Shown in pieces: positions 34,527 through 42,707 of a stretch of 52,990 nucleotides of DNA (within the stretch, counting starts at the first letter, position 1; every line of letters starts with the position of its first letter). Below the pieces are notes generated by a model. That model did not search any database. It was not told where the DNA came from and worked only from the letters and a program-made list of their open reading frames with translations. Both the position numbers and the translations under genes were made by a program. The DNA is from Hyphomicrobiales bacterium (GTDB taxonomy: Bacteria > Pseudomonadota > Alphaproteobacteria > Rhizobiales > Rhizobiaceae): assembly GCA_900466605.1 (NCBI GenBank), contig UBMU01000039.1, positions 1-52,990 on the forward strand, read 5' to 3'.

Positions 34527-34979
34527 ATGACAATTGAACATGCAACGTTTGGTGCCGGTTGTTTTTGGGGAGCCGAAGCATTCTTCCGCGAAATAACTGG
34601 CGTTGTGGACGCTCGCGTCGGCTACTCCACCGGTTCGGACGGGACAACTTCGCCAGCGCGAATAGAGGTCGTCCAGGTCGATTTTGATCCAAACGTGGTT
34701 GGCTATGAAGAGCTACTTGATTTCTTCTGGCGCAGCCACGACCCGACATCTCTGGATCGTCAGGGCGACGAAATTGGCGAAGGGGTGCGATCGGCAATCT
34801 TTACGCATTCCGCCAACCAGGTCGGCGCAGCGAAACGAGTTCGCGATCGCTTCAACAGCACGTCTGACCGTCCGGCGGTAACCCAGATTATTTCCTATGC
34901 TGGCATGGAAATCGCTGCGGACGAGCACCAGCGGTACATCGAAAAGAACGGAGATCACGCTTGCTCCGTCAGTCGTTGA
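34527..34979 (+). CDS. msrA: Peptide-methionine (S)-S-oxide reductase
   Basis: The 150-residue MsrA has the diagnostic GCFWG with catalytic Cys12 near the N-terminus, the following GVVDARVGYSTG, the FWRSHDPTSLDRQGDEIGEG segment and DEHQRYIEKNG near the end. It repairs oxidised methionine in the cytoplasm using thioredoxin. It is short, as in single-domain MsrA, and Cys146 near the end could act as resolving cysteine. GAGGG precedes the ATG. The gene is 51 bp before the peptide-binding protein gene and may share its transcript. Confidence 0.92.
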   Translation: MTIEHATFGAGCFWGAEAFFREITGVVDARVGYSTGSDGTTSPARIEVVQVDFDPNVVGYEELLDFFWRSHDPTSLDRQGDEIGEGVRSAIFTHSANQVGAAKRVRDRFNSTSDRPAVTQIISYAGMEIAADEHQRYIEKNGDHACSVSR

Positions 34980-35030
34980 TCAAGACGTTCCTGGCGCACT
35001 GGCAGCGGAATGGAAGGTAAGAGGGAATAC

Positions 35031-36620
35031 ATGAAACGCAAATTATTTTTGGCTGCAATGCTGTCGGCTCTTGCAGTCGCCACCTCGTCATATGGCAAAA
35101 CATTGGTGTATTGCTCGGAGGCGAGCCCCGAGGGGTTTGATCCAGCACGCTACACATCCGGATCAACATTCGATGCTTCCTCGAAGACGATCTACAACCG
35201 ATTGGTTGAGTACAAGCGAGGCTCAACAGAGATCGTCCCTGCGTTAGCAAAGAGCTGGGAAATCTCTCCGGATGGGAAGACGTATACTTTCCACCTTCGT
35301 TCTGGCGTCAAGTTTCAAAGCAATGATCAATTCAGGCCCTCGCGTGATTTCAACGCTGATGACGTGATCTTCAGCTTCGATCGCCAGTCGGGCAAGAGCG
35401 GGTATGATGTGTTTTCGAGCGGGGCCACATGGTCCTACTACAGTGACGTTGGAATTCCGCAGCTTGTTGAAGCGATTGAGAAAGTCGATAATAGCACCGT
35501 GCGGTTTCACCTCGCCAGACCAAATGCGCCGTTTCTGGGGCTGCTGGGTCTGGATTTTGCTTCGATCCTGTCGAAAGAATATGCCGAGAGTCTAGTCGCC
35601 CAACACAGGGCAGACGACCTCAATCTGCATCCAATCGGGACTGGACCGTTCGAATTCGTTGCTTATCAGCAGGATGCGGTAGTTCGCTATCATTCCTTTG
35701 ATCACTACTGGGGCGGAAAACAGCCGATTGATGAGCTCATTTTTGCGATCACACCGGACGCATCCACCCGAATTCAGCGGCTCAAGGCTGGAGACTGCCA
35801 GATTGCAGCCTATCCTTCACCGGCCGATATCCCCGAGCTGAAGACAGAAGAGGCGTTGACGGTCTTACAGAGTCCTGGCCTCAACGTAGGGTACCTCGCG
35901 TTCAATACGACAGAAAAGCCTTTTGATGATGTGAGAGTGCGCCGCGCGATATCGCAAGCCATCGACAAGGACGCAATCCTGGAGGCGGTCTATCAAGGCA
36001 ACGGGCTCGTTGCGACTAGCGTCCTCCCTCCCGACATGTTCGGGTTCAACAAGAAGCTTAGGGTCGACGCCTATGATCCCCAAGCGTCGCGCGACACTAT
36101 CGCGAAATTGGGCCTTGTGGGTTCGAAGGTAACGTTGTGGGCCATGCCGGTTTCTCGGCCCTACAATCCAAATGGCAGGCGAACTGCCGAACTCCTTCAA
36201 TCTGATCTCAAGTCAATCGGGTTGGAGGCGACTATAATTTCGTTCGATTGGGGGGAATACCTAAAGCGCTCCAACGATCCAAACCACGAAGGGGAGGTGC
36301 TTGCTGGATGGACAGCCGACAATGGCGATCCAGATAGCTTCCTCACACCATTGCTCACCTGTGCCGCCGTGGGAGGCAACAACAAGGCAGTCTGGTGTAA
36401 CAAGGAGTTCGACGCACTTATCAAGGAGGCGCGCGACTCTGGCGAACCTGATCGCCGATCGGATCTTTACGGCAAAGCGCAGCAGATTGCCGCCGATGAA
36501 GCGCCGTGGATCCCACTCGCCAATGGCCTGATTACGATCGTAACGAAGAAGGGTGTAACAGGTTATCGAATCGAGCCCTCCGACGCCCATCGGTTCGATG
36601 GCGTAGATATCGTCGAGTAA
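35031..36620 (+). CDS. dppA: Periplasmic dipeptide-binding protein (DppA-like)
   Basis: The 529-residue SBP_bac_5 protein has a signal peptide (cleavage near SYG|KT) and follows E. coli DppA nearly throughout: LVYCSEASPEGFDPARYTSG, the GLNVGYLAFNT region, WAMPVSRPYNPNGRR and GWTADNGDPDSFLTPL. It binds dipeptides or a related ligand for import. No Dpp permease or ATPase genes are next to it, so it must use a transporter encoded elsewhere or act as an orphan sensor/scavenger. GAGGGA precedes ATG 35031. A terminator-like hairpin follows the stop. Confidence 0.9.
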   Translation: MKRKLFLAAMLSALAVATSSYGKTLVYCSEASPEGFDPARYTSGSTFDASSKTIYNRLVEYKRGSTEIVPALAKSWEISPDGKTYTFHLRSGVKFQSNDQFRPSRDFNADDVIFSFDRQSGKSGYDVFSSGATWSYYSDVGIPQLVEAIEKVDNSTVRFHLARPNAPFLGLLGLDFASILSKEYAESLVAQHRADDLNLHPIGTGPFEFVAYQQDAVVRYHSFDHYWGGKQPIDELIFAITPDASTRIQRLKAGDCQIAAYPSPADIPELKTEEALTVLQSPGLNVGYLAFNTTEKPFDDVRVRRAISQAIDKDAILEAVYQGNGLVATSVLPPDMFGFNKKLRVDAYDPQASRDTIAKLGLVGSKVTLWAMPVSRPYNPNGRRTAELLQSDLKSIGLEATIISFDWGEYLKRSNDPNHEGEVLAGWTADNGDPDSFLTPLLTCAAVGGNNKAVWCNKEFDALIKEARDSGEPDRRSDLYGKAQQIAADEAPWIPLANGLITIVTKKGVTGYRIEPSDAHRFDGVDIVE

Positions 36621-36654
36621 TCTTCCTAATCGCAATTGACTGAGTGTGCTTAGA

Positions 36655-36681
36655 GTGCTCGGCCTGCAAATGGCCGAACAC
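36655..36681 (+). terminator. Hairpin after the dppA-like gene
   Basis: GTGCTCGGCC-tgcaaat-GGCCGAACAC forms a 10-bp stem with one mismatch 35 nt after the stop; no T-run. Confidence 0.5.
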
Positions 36682-37049
36682 CTAAGATAGGCGTGGCGAT
36701 CGATCACACGATAATCCGCTCGTGTATCTTCTGCGGACATTCCAGCTGCATTTGTGCGAACGATTGTCGCCAGTCGACTGGCGGTTCACTGGAACGCGCT
36801 TGCACAGATCTTCCGAGGGGTGATCTTCTTTGTTGGTTTTTACGTTACAGGGTGTAGCTACATCGCATTAGGTCAGTCAGCTTCGTAACCATTGGTATTT
36901 CTACTCGAGATAGGTGATCAGTATAGCTGTATTAGCACCATGTCTTGCGCAGACATTTGTCCTCATTTCTATAGCTACACGCCCTTTGAAGTACTTGCAT
37001 CTGATGGGCAAGTCATCTTTATTAGTCCAAACTAATGGAGATGTTGCGC
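36682..37049. other. AT-richer intergenic region
   Basis: Nothing convincing; it presumably contains the promoter of the small gene at 37050. The sequence is visibly AT-richer around 36830-37040. Confidence 0.4.
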
Positions 37050-37217
37050 ATGGAGAGAGTCGAACGGCCGCGAACGAATGAAACCACCGTGTATGACAAT
37101 CACGCCCGCCGGCTGATTGCCCACATGAAGGAGAGTCGGCGTCTGCTTGATTCATTTTCTTTGAGTAACGATACCGAGGAACGTCGATCCCTTATTCAGC
37201 CAGGTCAAAACCACTGA
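37050..37217 (+). CDS. Small basic protein, 55 residues
   Basis: The small protein MERVERPRTNETTVYDNHAR... is Arg/Glu-rich, predicted helical with no signal peptide. GGAG about 9 nt before ATG 37050 supports it; an ATG at 37035 is alternative. Short helical proteins of this kind occur often in rhizobia as unannotated small genes. Function unknown. Confidence 0.45.
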   Translation: MERVERPRTNETTVYDNHARRLIAHMKESRRLLDSFSLSNDTEERRSLIQPGQNH

Positions 37218-37735
37218 ACCAAAAGGTTTGGCCGACGACCGGAAGTCCAATCTTGAAAGTCAGCGTTCCTGTCGGTGATCTAAGGGTCGCTAGGCTCTTC
37301 CTCCTTACGAGTTGTTTGCAATTCTCGACCAATGCTGCCGGTTGAGACCGCCCCGGGGTGTGTCTAATCAGGTTGGTCTGATCTGTTTTGTCTGAATCGG
37401 CAGCAAGGCCTCGGGGCGTTCAAGCTCTTGATCACGGGCTTGACCGTTTTCCATCTCCGGCGCCTGAGCAGGCTCAGGATTTAGTCAGGGAGGCCACACA
37501 GCAATTTCCGCGACACCATGTAGCCTCCCTCATCCTTCCAGGAGATGAAGGACGTAATGACACTAGGTCACAGCAGCCCACCGACAATCGGACTTTAGTC
37601 CCTTCAAGTCATGTTGGTACGCTATCGAACGGTGAAATACGCTCTCCGATCGGGGATTAGGGTCCCTTCAGGCGATCAGCACCGTTTTCAATAGAGCGGC
37701 GGCACACAGCCATGGCTGGATAAAGCTGCGGGTTC
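37218..37735. other. Non-coding stretch holding the palindrome cluster
   Basis: No supported gene; an open frame at 37388-37660 has no ribosome site and no family. Contains the palindromes listed separately. Confidence 0.4.
37463..37668. repeat. Cluster of small palindromes around TTAGTC/GTCCC motifs
   Basis: Three related elements occur: CCTGAGC-ag-GCTCAGG with adjoining GGATTTAGTC (37463-37485), the palindrome GGACTTTAGTCC followed by CTTCAAG (37590-37607), and a GGGATTAGGGTCCC followed by TTCAGG (37654-37672). The last two also share an ATCGG lead-in. They look like degenerate copies of one element or binding sites; no gene start is close. Confidence 0.4.
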
Positions 37736-38267
37736 TCAAGAACACCGTTCAGTGTAGGCAGTCACATATTTCTTTGGACAGTGATTGTCTGGCGTGCCGT
37801 TGGCGATTTTCTGAACTTCCCGTAGAGGATGCGAAACCAGGTGACCGGAATGTCCGGCGGCGATCCTGCTTGAAACCCGTCCAGCGAGGTCTGCAAGGAG
37901 CGCCGCGCCATCGGCAAGCGCTTCGCTTGTGGAACGCATGGTTTTCACCATCGCGACATTCCGTTTTGTCATCTGGGCAAGCGCGCTTGCCGCCGCGCTG
38001 ATCCCCGAAAGATTGGTGGACTGTTCAGTGGACGCGCCCCGCAATCGCCTCGACAAAGCCTTCAATCTCGTTGAGCGCGAGGCGAGCATCTTCCTTCACT
38101 TCGTTCGTCGAATTCAGAAGGAGTGTCGAGATTTCTGGCCGCTTTCGCAGTATCGGCGAACGCCTCTGTTGAAGCGAGGCGACCCGGTCTTTCTGAACTT
38201 TCCGTGATCTAGGAAGAAAGCAGCACTTGGTTTCGTATACGGGTGCATGGAGTATATGGGATCGCAT
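37736..38267 (-). pseudogene. Remnant of a methyl-accepting chemotaxis receptor signalling domain
   Basis: Two overlapping minus frames together read like the C-terminal MCP domain. The upstream frame gives TLLLNSTNEVKEDARLALNE and then stops; the downstream frame, after a shift near 38040, gives GASTEQSTNLSGISAAASAL, then ALAQMTKRNVAMVKTMRSTS, as in the family's ASAEQS..L..IN.A...MDQ.TQ.NAAMVE end. The highly conserved hairpin tip upstream of these segments is missing or unreadable, and the N-terminal sensor is absent. So this is a decayed, frameshifted MCP gene. The final 40 residues before the stop at 37736 no longer resemble the family. Confidence 0.6.
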
Positions 38268-38388
38268 TCAATCAGAAACGGTAGCCACAGCTGCTGCGCC
38301 CAAAGTGCGTCGTCTCGCTCCATGGACCTGCTTGGGCAGACATGAATGCCCGGCGGCAAGAATGGACCCCATCGAATAGGAGAAATTA

Positions 38389-38925
38389 ATGGACCGCAAC
38401 GATCAGCAGGCCATCGAAGGGCTTTTCGCCAAACTCGCTAACGTCGAACGACAGGCGGGACAACGCGACGCCGATGCTGACCGATTTATCCAGGAGCGTG
38501 TTGGTCAACAGCCTGGCGCGCCATATTTCATGGCGCAGACCATTGTCGTTCAGGAACAGGCACTTGATACAGCGCAACGTCGGATTGAGGAACTCGAACA
38601 TCACGCAGCCAACACTCCGGTCCAACGAGGCGGTTTTTTCTCAACGGTTTTTGGTGGGCCAACAGCCCAGTCACGCGCGTTGCCAACCCGGCCACTCCAG
38701 GCATCCCCATGGGGTTCGACTAACGGTGGGATTCCCATGCAGGGCCGCGGAGGCGGGTTCCTAGCCGGGGCAGCTCAAACAGCCATGGGTGTCGCAGGTG
38801 GCGTCCTGTTAGGAAATGCGGTGATGGGTATGCTGGGTGGCAATGAAGCCAACGCCGCCGAGCCCCCAAAAGTGGACGACGCGCCGGCCGAGGATGCAGG
38901 GTTCGACGAGGATCTCGAGCTCTAA
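38389..38925 (+). CDS. DUF2076 domain protein
   Basis: The 178-residue protein begins MDRNDQQAIEGLFAKLANVE, followed by the DADRFI.E and FMAQTIVVQEQAL segments, which are the DUF2076 signature. A Gly/Pro/Gln linker (85-120), a Gly/Ala hydrophobic stretch (FLAGAAQTAMGVAGGVLLGN) and an acidic tail (DDAPAEDAGFDEDLEL) complete the usual family layout. Members are of unknown function, often envelope associated. AGGAG before the ATG is strong. Two hairpins follow the stop, so it is likely monocistronic. Confidence 0.82.
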   Translation: MDRNDQQAIEGLFAKLANVERQAGQRDADADRFIQERVGQQPGAPYFMAQTIVVQEQALDTAQRRIEELEHHAANTPVQRGGFFSTVFGGPTAQSRALPTRPLQASPWGSTNGGIPMQGRGGGFLAGAAQTAMGVAGGVLLGNAVMGMLGGNEANAAEPPKVDDAPAEDAGFDEDLEL

Positions 38926-38943
38926 CGCAGGATACCTTTGTCA

Positions 38944-39023
38944 TGGGCGTCGGGGCAACGCCGGCGCCCACTACCTAGGGTATACTTTGCGCCGGATTTG
39001 CGACGCCGGACAATTCTCCGGCG
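38944..39023 (+). terminator. Two hairpins after the DUF2076 gene
   Basis: TGGGCGTCGG-ggcaacg-CCGGCGCCCA (38944-38970, one G.T pair) is followed by CGCCGGA-caattc-TCCGGCG (39004-39023). The first begins 18 nt after the stop. Neither has a T-run. Confidence 0.5.
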
Positions 39024-39171
39024 CCCTCCGACGTGGACACAATTAATGGCCGCAGACTGCAAGACCATTATTGGGTGAATAATAAAATGCGCCGATGACT
39101 CAATCAAAAGTCACATTTCAATAACCCCTCGGTGCAAATCTAAATGGAAAGATTAGCTACTGGCGGGCACA

Positions 39172-39375
39172 ATGTTTGTCGTCTCGATCCTCGACAAAGG
39201 CCACGAGCGTAACCTCGTGGCCACGAACGTTCGAATGGATAACGGTCTTGTTATTGTTCAAGCCGGTGGGAAGCGACATGTGTTCCCGGCTGCGGACCTG
39301 ATCGACATCGTGACGATCGAACAAGAGTACGAACGTTGCTCGCGCATCGGCGAGCGAAGATTTGCTTTCAACTGA
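39172..39375 (+). CDS. Small beta-rich hypothetical protein
   Basis: The 67-residue product MFVVSILDKGHERNLVATNV... shows alternating hydrophobic residues (GLVIVQAGGKRHVFPAADLI), typical of a small beta barrel or sheet. No signal peptide or cysteine cluster. The ribosome site is weak (GGCGGG). Similar small proteins occur in rhizobia. Function unknown. Confidence 0.5.
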   Translation: MFVVSILDKGHERNLVATNVRMDNGLVIVQAGGKRHVFPAADLIDIVTIEQEYERCSRIGERRFAFN

Positions 39376-39420
39376 CCCGCTGCGCTATACAATCCTCAAA
39401 TTCCGTTCATGCGCCAGACG

Positions 39421-39801
39421 CTATGGGTGCGCCTTCAGATAAGCGATGAGATCGCCGATTTCGGAACTCCACATGCCCCAGAACCGCATCGTGGTGCCCG
39501 GGACTTTCCTTTTCGGGCTGGAGAGGAATTCGGCCAGATCCTCCTTCGACCAAACCAGGCCGTTGGATCCCGCCATTCTTATGGCGGGTGAATAGCTGTA
39601 CCCAGCGACACTTCCCGCGCGCCGGCCAATGATGCCTTTGAGATACGGTCCGAAAGAGTTTCGGTTGTCATCAACGACATGGCAGGGCGCGCAGCTTTGA
39701 TACAGTCTTTCCCCACGCTGAATGTCGGCTGAGAACGCGACATCGACCAACATAGCGAAGACCGCGGTGGCAGCTAAGAGAGGCCCGATATGTGAAGTCA
39801 T
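39421..39801 (-). CDS. Class I c-type cytochrome, c2-like
   Basis: The 126-residue precursor has a signal peptide (MTSHIGPLLAATAVFAMLVD, cleavage near FSA|D) and a single haem site CAPCH (37-41). The distal ligand is the Met in VPGTTMRFWG, and the FGPYLKGIIGRRAGSVAGY segment matches cytochrome c2/c550. It should carry electrons in the periplasm. The start at 39801 is chosen by the signal peptide; the ribosome site is weak. It converges on the small gene at 39172. Confidence 0.87.
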   Translation of the reverse strand: MTSHIGPLLAATAVFAMLVDVAFSADIQRGERLYQSCAPCHVVDDNRNSFGPYLKGIIGRRAGSVAGYSYSPAIRMAGSNGLVWSKEDLAEFLSSPKRKVPGTTMRFWGMWSSEIGDLIAYLKAHP

Positions 39802-40129
39802 TGTTGAGTCATGCCTTGCGGAGCCGTTTGTGTCGTAGCAGTGAACCGTGCGCGGCACCTCTGATCTTCGGACGATCATAGCGCTCGTCTGCAGTTATAT
39901 CTCTCATTTCGAAAGCGTATCCGTACCTGGACACTTATCAGGCGGCGCCCGCGCTCATGGTGTCCCACCGCCAACCCTAGGAGCACGGAACAATAGCCTC
40001 TGGTGGGCCTATGTCACACGCCGCAGAGGTAGCAGGGGTGATATCCCCATTATTCCCTTCTTTCGGAGTGCTCATACCGCGCGGAGTTGCCGGCACATCT
40101 GCTGACAAAAAAGTCGACCGAAGACGTTC
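39802..40129. other. Intergenic region before the cytochrome c gene
   Basis: Contains the promoter region of the minus-strand cytochrome; no gene or clear motif is visible. Confidence 0.35.
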
Positions 40130-40411
40130 CTATTCGACCTTTGCCCAATCGAGGCGATGAGATCCGGCAGTGTGCGTGAGGAAGAACGCGATCTCGTGTT
40201 CGAGGCCCTCGCAGATGTCCTGGCTCAATTGCAGGCTGTGCGTCGCAACGTTCTGGCGCAGCAGTCGGTCGCGGCAAATGACAGCCTCACCGTAACGTTC
40301 GAAAAGGTCACCCAATCTCGTAGCCTTTTCGGCATGTTCGCGCATGGTCGGCAGGCGCAACATGAAGCTTGCGTAGCCGTGTCTGAAAAGATTGATAGGC
40401 CCCAACGCCAT
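40130..40411 (-). CDS. Small helical hypothetical protein
   Basis: The 93-residue protein MALGPINLFRHGYASFMLRL... is predicted helical, Arg/Glu/Leu-rich with ATRLGDLFERYGEAVICRDR, without a signal peptide. AAAGGGAA just before ATG 40411 supports it. A plus-strand frame at 40157-40531 overlaps almost fully and is also open, but its only upstream GAGG is too close to its ATG. Not recognised as a family. Confidence 0.45.
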   Translation of the reverse strand: MALGPINLFRHGYASFMLRLPTMREHAEKATRLGDLFERYGEAVICRDRLLRQNVATHSLQLSQDICEGLEHEIAFFLTHTAGSHRLDWAKVE

Positions 40412-40729
40412 TGGTTCCCTTTCGAAAACGAGGTCGGACGTCCAGTCATTGGGCGACCCACGAGGTTGACTGCAATATGCCAGCCGGTATTGCCGGATGG
40501 CCAACGCGGGTACAAAACAGCCCGGCCTTAAGAGACAGTATCTTGAAAGACTAAATAAGAAAAGATGCAACTATAATGCCCGCCGATCTCCAAGGGGACC
40601 GTCACAATGACCTCGAATACTTCTATGAAGTCGAAGGCGCTCATATTTCTCGGGTGACGACTTAGCCGCCGTGGCCAGCTAGCCGCGTAGAGACCCTCTA
40701 ACCTTGTTCTGAGCCGCAGCTCTGCGTCG
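40412..40729. other. Gap without supported gene
   Basis: No gene, repeat or RNA recognised. Confidence 0.35.
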
Positions 40730-40921
40730 CTAAGCTTTCAGGACGATGAGGAAGTGATCCCCATCGATACGAGAGACAACATCACCGTCCTCGGTCGTTA
40801 GCTCGAAGTCTTTCGCGTTGTCGGATGCGTGACCCAAGGGACGCATTGTGCGTATCCACTCGATGGCACTACGAAGCTTTTCAGCTCGAACCCTTTCAGG
40901 GAAGCGTTGGTAACTCGACAC
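40730..40921 (-). CDS. Small hypothetical protein with GTG start
   Basis: The 63-residue product has a helix (RVRAEKLRSAIEWIRTMR) and a beta ending (DGDVVSRIDGDHFLIVLKA). A perfect AGGAGG lies 7 nt before GTG 40921, which decides the start; the frame is open to a TTG at 40984 but without a comparable site. Family not recognised. Confidence 0.5.
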   Translation of the reverse strand: MSSYQRFPERVRAEKLRSAIEWIRTMRPLGHASDNAKDFELTTEDGDVVSRIDGDHFLIVLKA

Positions 40922-41376
40922 CGGGTGACCTCCTGGTACTCCCGAGATAATTTGAGGATGTCTGATCTGTTTCAATCCCTTCAAATTGAGTAGGCTCCAT
41001 AAGGGTGAGGTTTTAAGCGCTGTCGTAACCCAGAGCGGTAGCCCTATCGCGACGGAATACCTCCAATGTTGGTTGGCCTACGCCGGCAATGTCGCTCCCA
41101 CTTCCCTTCATATTTGCGCAAACGAGTAGCAACTGTAGCTTGGCACCTTGCCGGATCTCCGCTCGGCCTAGCCGGTGATGAGAGTTACCCGTTAGCATCC
41201 ATGTCGAAGCAATAGCGTTTCACGCGTCTAGGTCAGCGCTGCGACGCTCCCTGCACTGAGAGTCTCATCGCATGCAGGCACTCACCAATACCAACTTCCG
41301 AATGCTCATAAGAACGCGCTCCGGGCGAGGGAGATGGACGGAGCGGCTCCCCGACCATCTAGCCGTTCTAACAATG
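40922..41376. other. Non-coding stretch
   Basis: A short minus frame at 41013-41198 has no ribosome site. Nothing else is supported. Confidence 0.35.
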
Positions 41377-41895
41377 TCACCGCGTCGCGGAAAGCTGTAG
41401 CCGGGAAACGCCCGCCGCGACGTTCAGGCCACTTCCCGTCTGGCCGCTAACAGGTTGCAGCGCGAAGTTTCGAGAGTTTCCTCCCACCAGCGCGTTGGCG
41501 CCAACGCCAATCCCAAGCGACGCATTGGCAGAAGCCCCAACATATGTACCGGCCAAATCGCCCTCACCAACGCGGGTGGGTTTAGTGTTAATTACGATCC
41601 AGCTAAGATGAGACCTGCCGCTGATGCCGACATCGAGGCCAAGTTTGCCGATCGAGCCACTATACTTTTCCACTCTACCGCTTTGCTGGCGAAACCGACA
41701 ACTGACGACGCGGTTGGAACCAATTACCATTCCCATTCCTCCTGCGACCTCGCAAGTAAGTGTACCCAAGCGTTGACGCGGTTCTTGTACCACCGCTTCA
41801 CGATGTGGGCCGTTCGACTTGTGCATCGTGGCTGACCATCCGGTGCCAGGAACTGCCAAGGCCATTGCTACAGCTGCAAGGACGAGTTTTCGCAT
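41377..41895 (-). CDS. DUF992 exported protein
   Basis: The 172-residue precursor has a Sec signal peptide (MRKLVLAAVAMALAVPGTGW, cleavage near WSA|T) and then the DUF992 signature: LGTLTCEVAGGMGMVIGSNR, C and Y.G.I.KLGLDVGIS, ending in GTYVGASANASLGIG and ANALVGGNSRNFALQPVS. Two cysteines (TC, VSC) could form a disulfide. DUF992 proteins are common in rhizobia and of unknown function, probably envelope proteins. AAAGGAAA precedes ATG 41895. A GGAAC/GTT promoter-like pair lies about 70 bp upstream. Confidence 0.85.
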   Translation of the reverse strand: MRKLVLAAVAMALAVPGTGWSATMHKSNGPHREAVVQEPRQRLGTLTCEVAGGMGMVIGSNRVVSCRFRQQSGRVEKYSGSIGKLGLDVGISGRSHLSWIVINTKPTRVGEGDLAGTYVGASANASLGIGVGANALVGGNSRNFALQPVSGQTGSGLNVAAGVSRLQLSATR

Positions 41896-41942
41896 GTCGA
41901 TTTCCTTTCGATTGACCCGCGGCGACCAGCGTCGGTAGGAAT

Positions 41943-41967
41943 AACCACAAATGCCGTATAGGGTTCC
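41943..41967 (-). promoter_or_regulatory. Possible ECF (RpoE2-type) promoter of the DUF992 gene
   Basis: On the minus strand GGAAC (41963-41967) is followed after 16 bp by GGTT (41943-41946), close to the GGAAC-N16/17-CGTT pattern of alphaproteobacterial general-stress sigma factors. The spacing to ATG 41895 is suitable. One base of the -10 differs. Confidence 0.4.
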
Positions 41968-42151
41968 AAAAGACGGTAACAACATCTCACGGCGACTGCG
42001 CCCGGCTGTCGGCTTCAAATCCATTCCATATCGGTGGCCGAACGAGGATGCCGAACTACATCATACCTCGCGCAAGGAATGAAATCGTAAGGCCAAGTGG
42101 CAAGGGAGTCGGCCGTACGTCGCAAGATTGACCTTGTTGGCTGAGGATTGA

Positions 42152-42418
42152 ATGCGCCAGTTCATTATCATCGAATGGAAGCTTTCGGACGGATTGCTTT
42201 TCGCCCATTTCCCCGAGCCGTTTCGTATGGCGCCTTCCGAGTGGGAGGCCTTCGCCAATCTGTTCGATCGCATTGGCTTCCGATCACCAGGAATTGACGG
42301 CATCCGCATGCTGGATTCGTCAAACGATACCGCGCGTCACCTCGCGGACGGCCTCATGGCGCTGGGATATTCGCTGGAGCATCGAGGCGACGTTCCGGCG
42401 TCGATCATGAAATCGTGA
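42152..42418 (+). CDS. Small hypothetical protein
   Basis: The 88-residue protein MRQFIIIEWKLSDGLLFAHF... has a mixed alpha/beta composition and no signal peptide. AGGATTG lies 5 nt before ATG. An overlapping minus frame at 42061-42309 is the competing reading and lacks a better site. Family not recognised. Confidence 0.5.
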   Translation: MRQFIIIEWKLSDGLLFAHFPEPFRMAPSEWEAFANLFDRIGFRSPGIDGIRMLDSSNDTARHLADGLMALGYSLEHRGDVPASIMKS

Positions 42419-42707
42419 GTCCAATTCGCGCCGACCGTATCCTGGCATTTGTGACGTTAGTCATCTTTGCCTAATAGAGCGGGGCCGCTTGAGAGACTTC
42501 AAATGCCATCGGTTCCCACGCTGGCGCAGTCCGCTGGTACGGCGACGTAATTGAAATCGCGACCAGAATGCTTGTCAGCGCATTTGCTATCCCCGATGAC
42601 TGGAAAGAGTAGGTGAATGCAGATGGCGAGGAACGGGTTGACCATTGCTGGCCGCTACGTTGTGGCGGGACAGCGCAGCCTTCCTTTCGCCATAGGGCTG
42701 CAAAGGC

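Noticed and set aside
37463..37672. CRISPR-like or tandem repeat array
   Set aside because: Only two or three imperfect copies with unequal spacing; no constant repeat and spacer pattern.
40157..40531. 124-residue plus-strand frame opposite the small gene at 40130
   Set aside because: Its GAGG is too close to the ATG to serve as ribosome site; the minus frame has better support.
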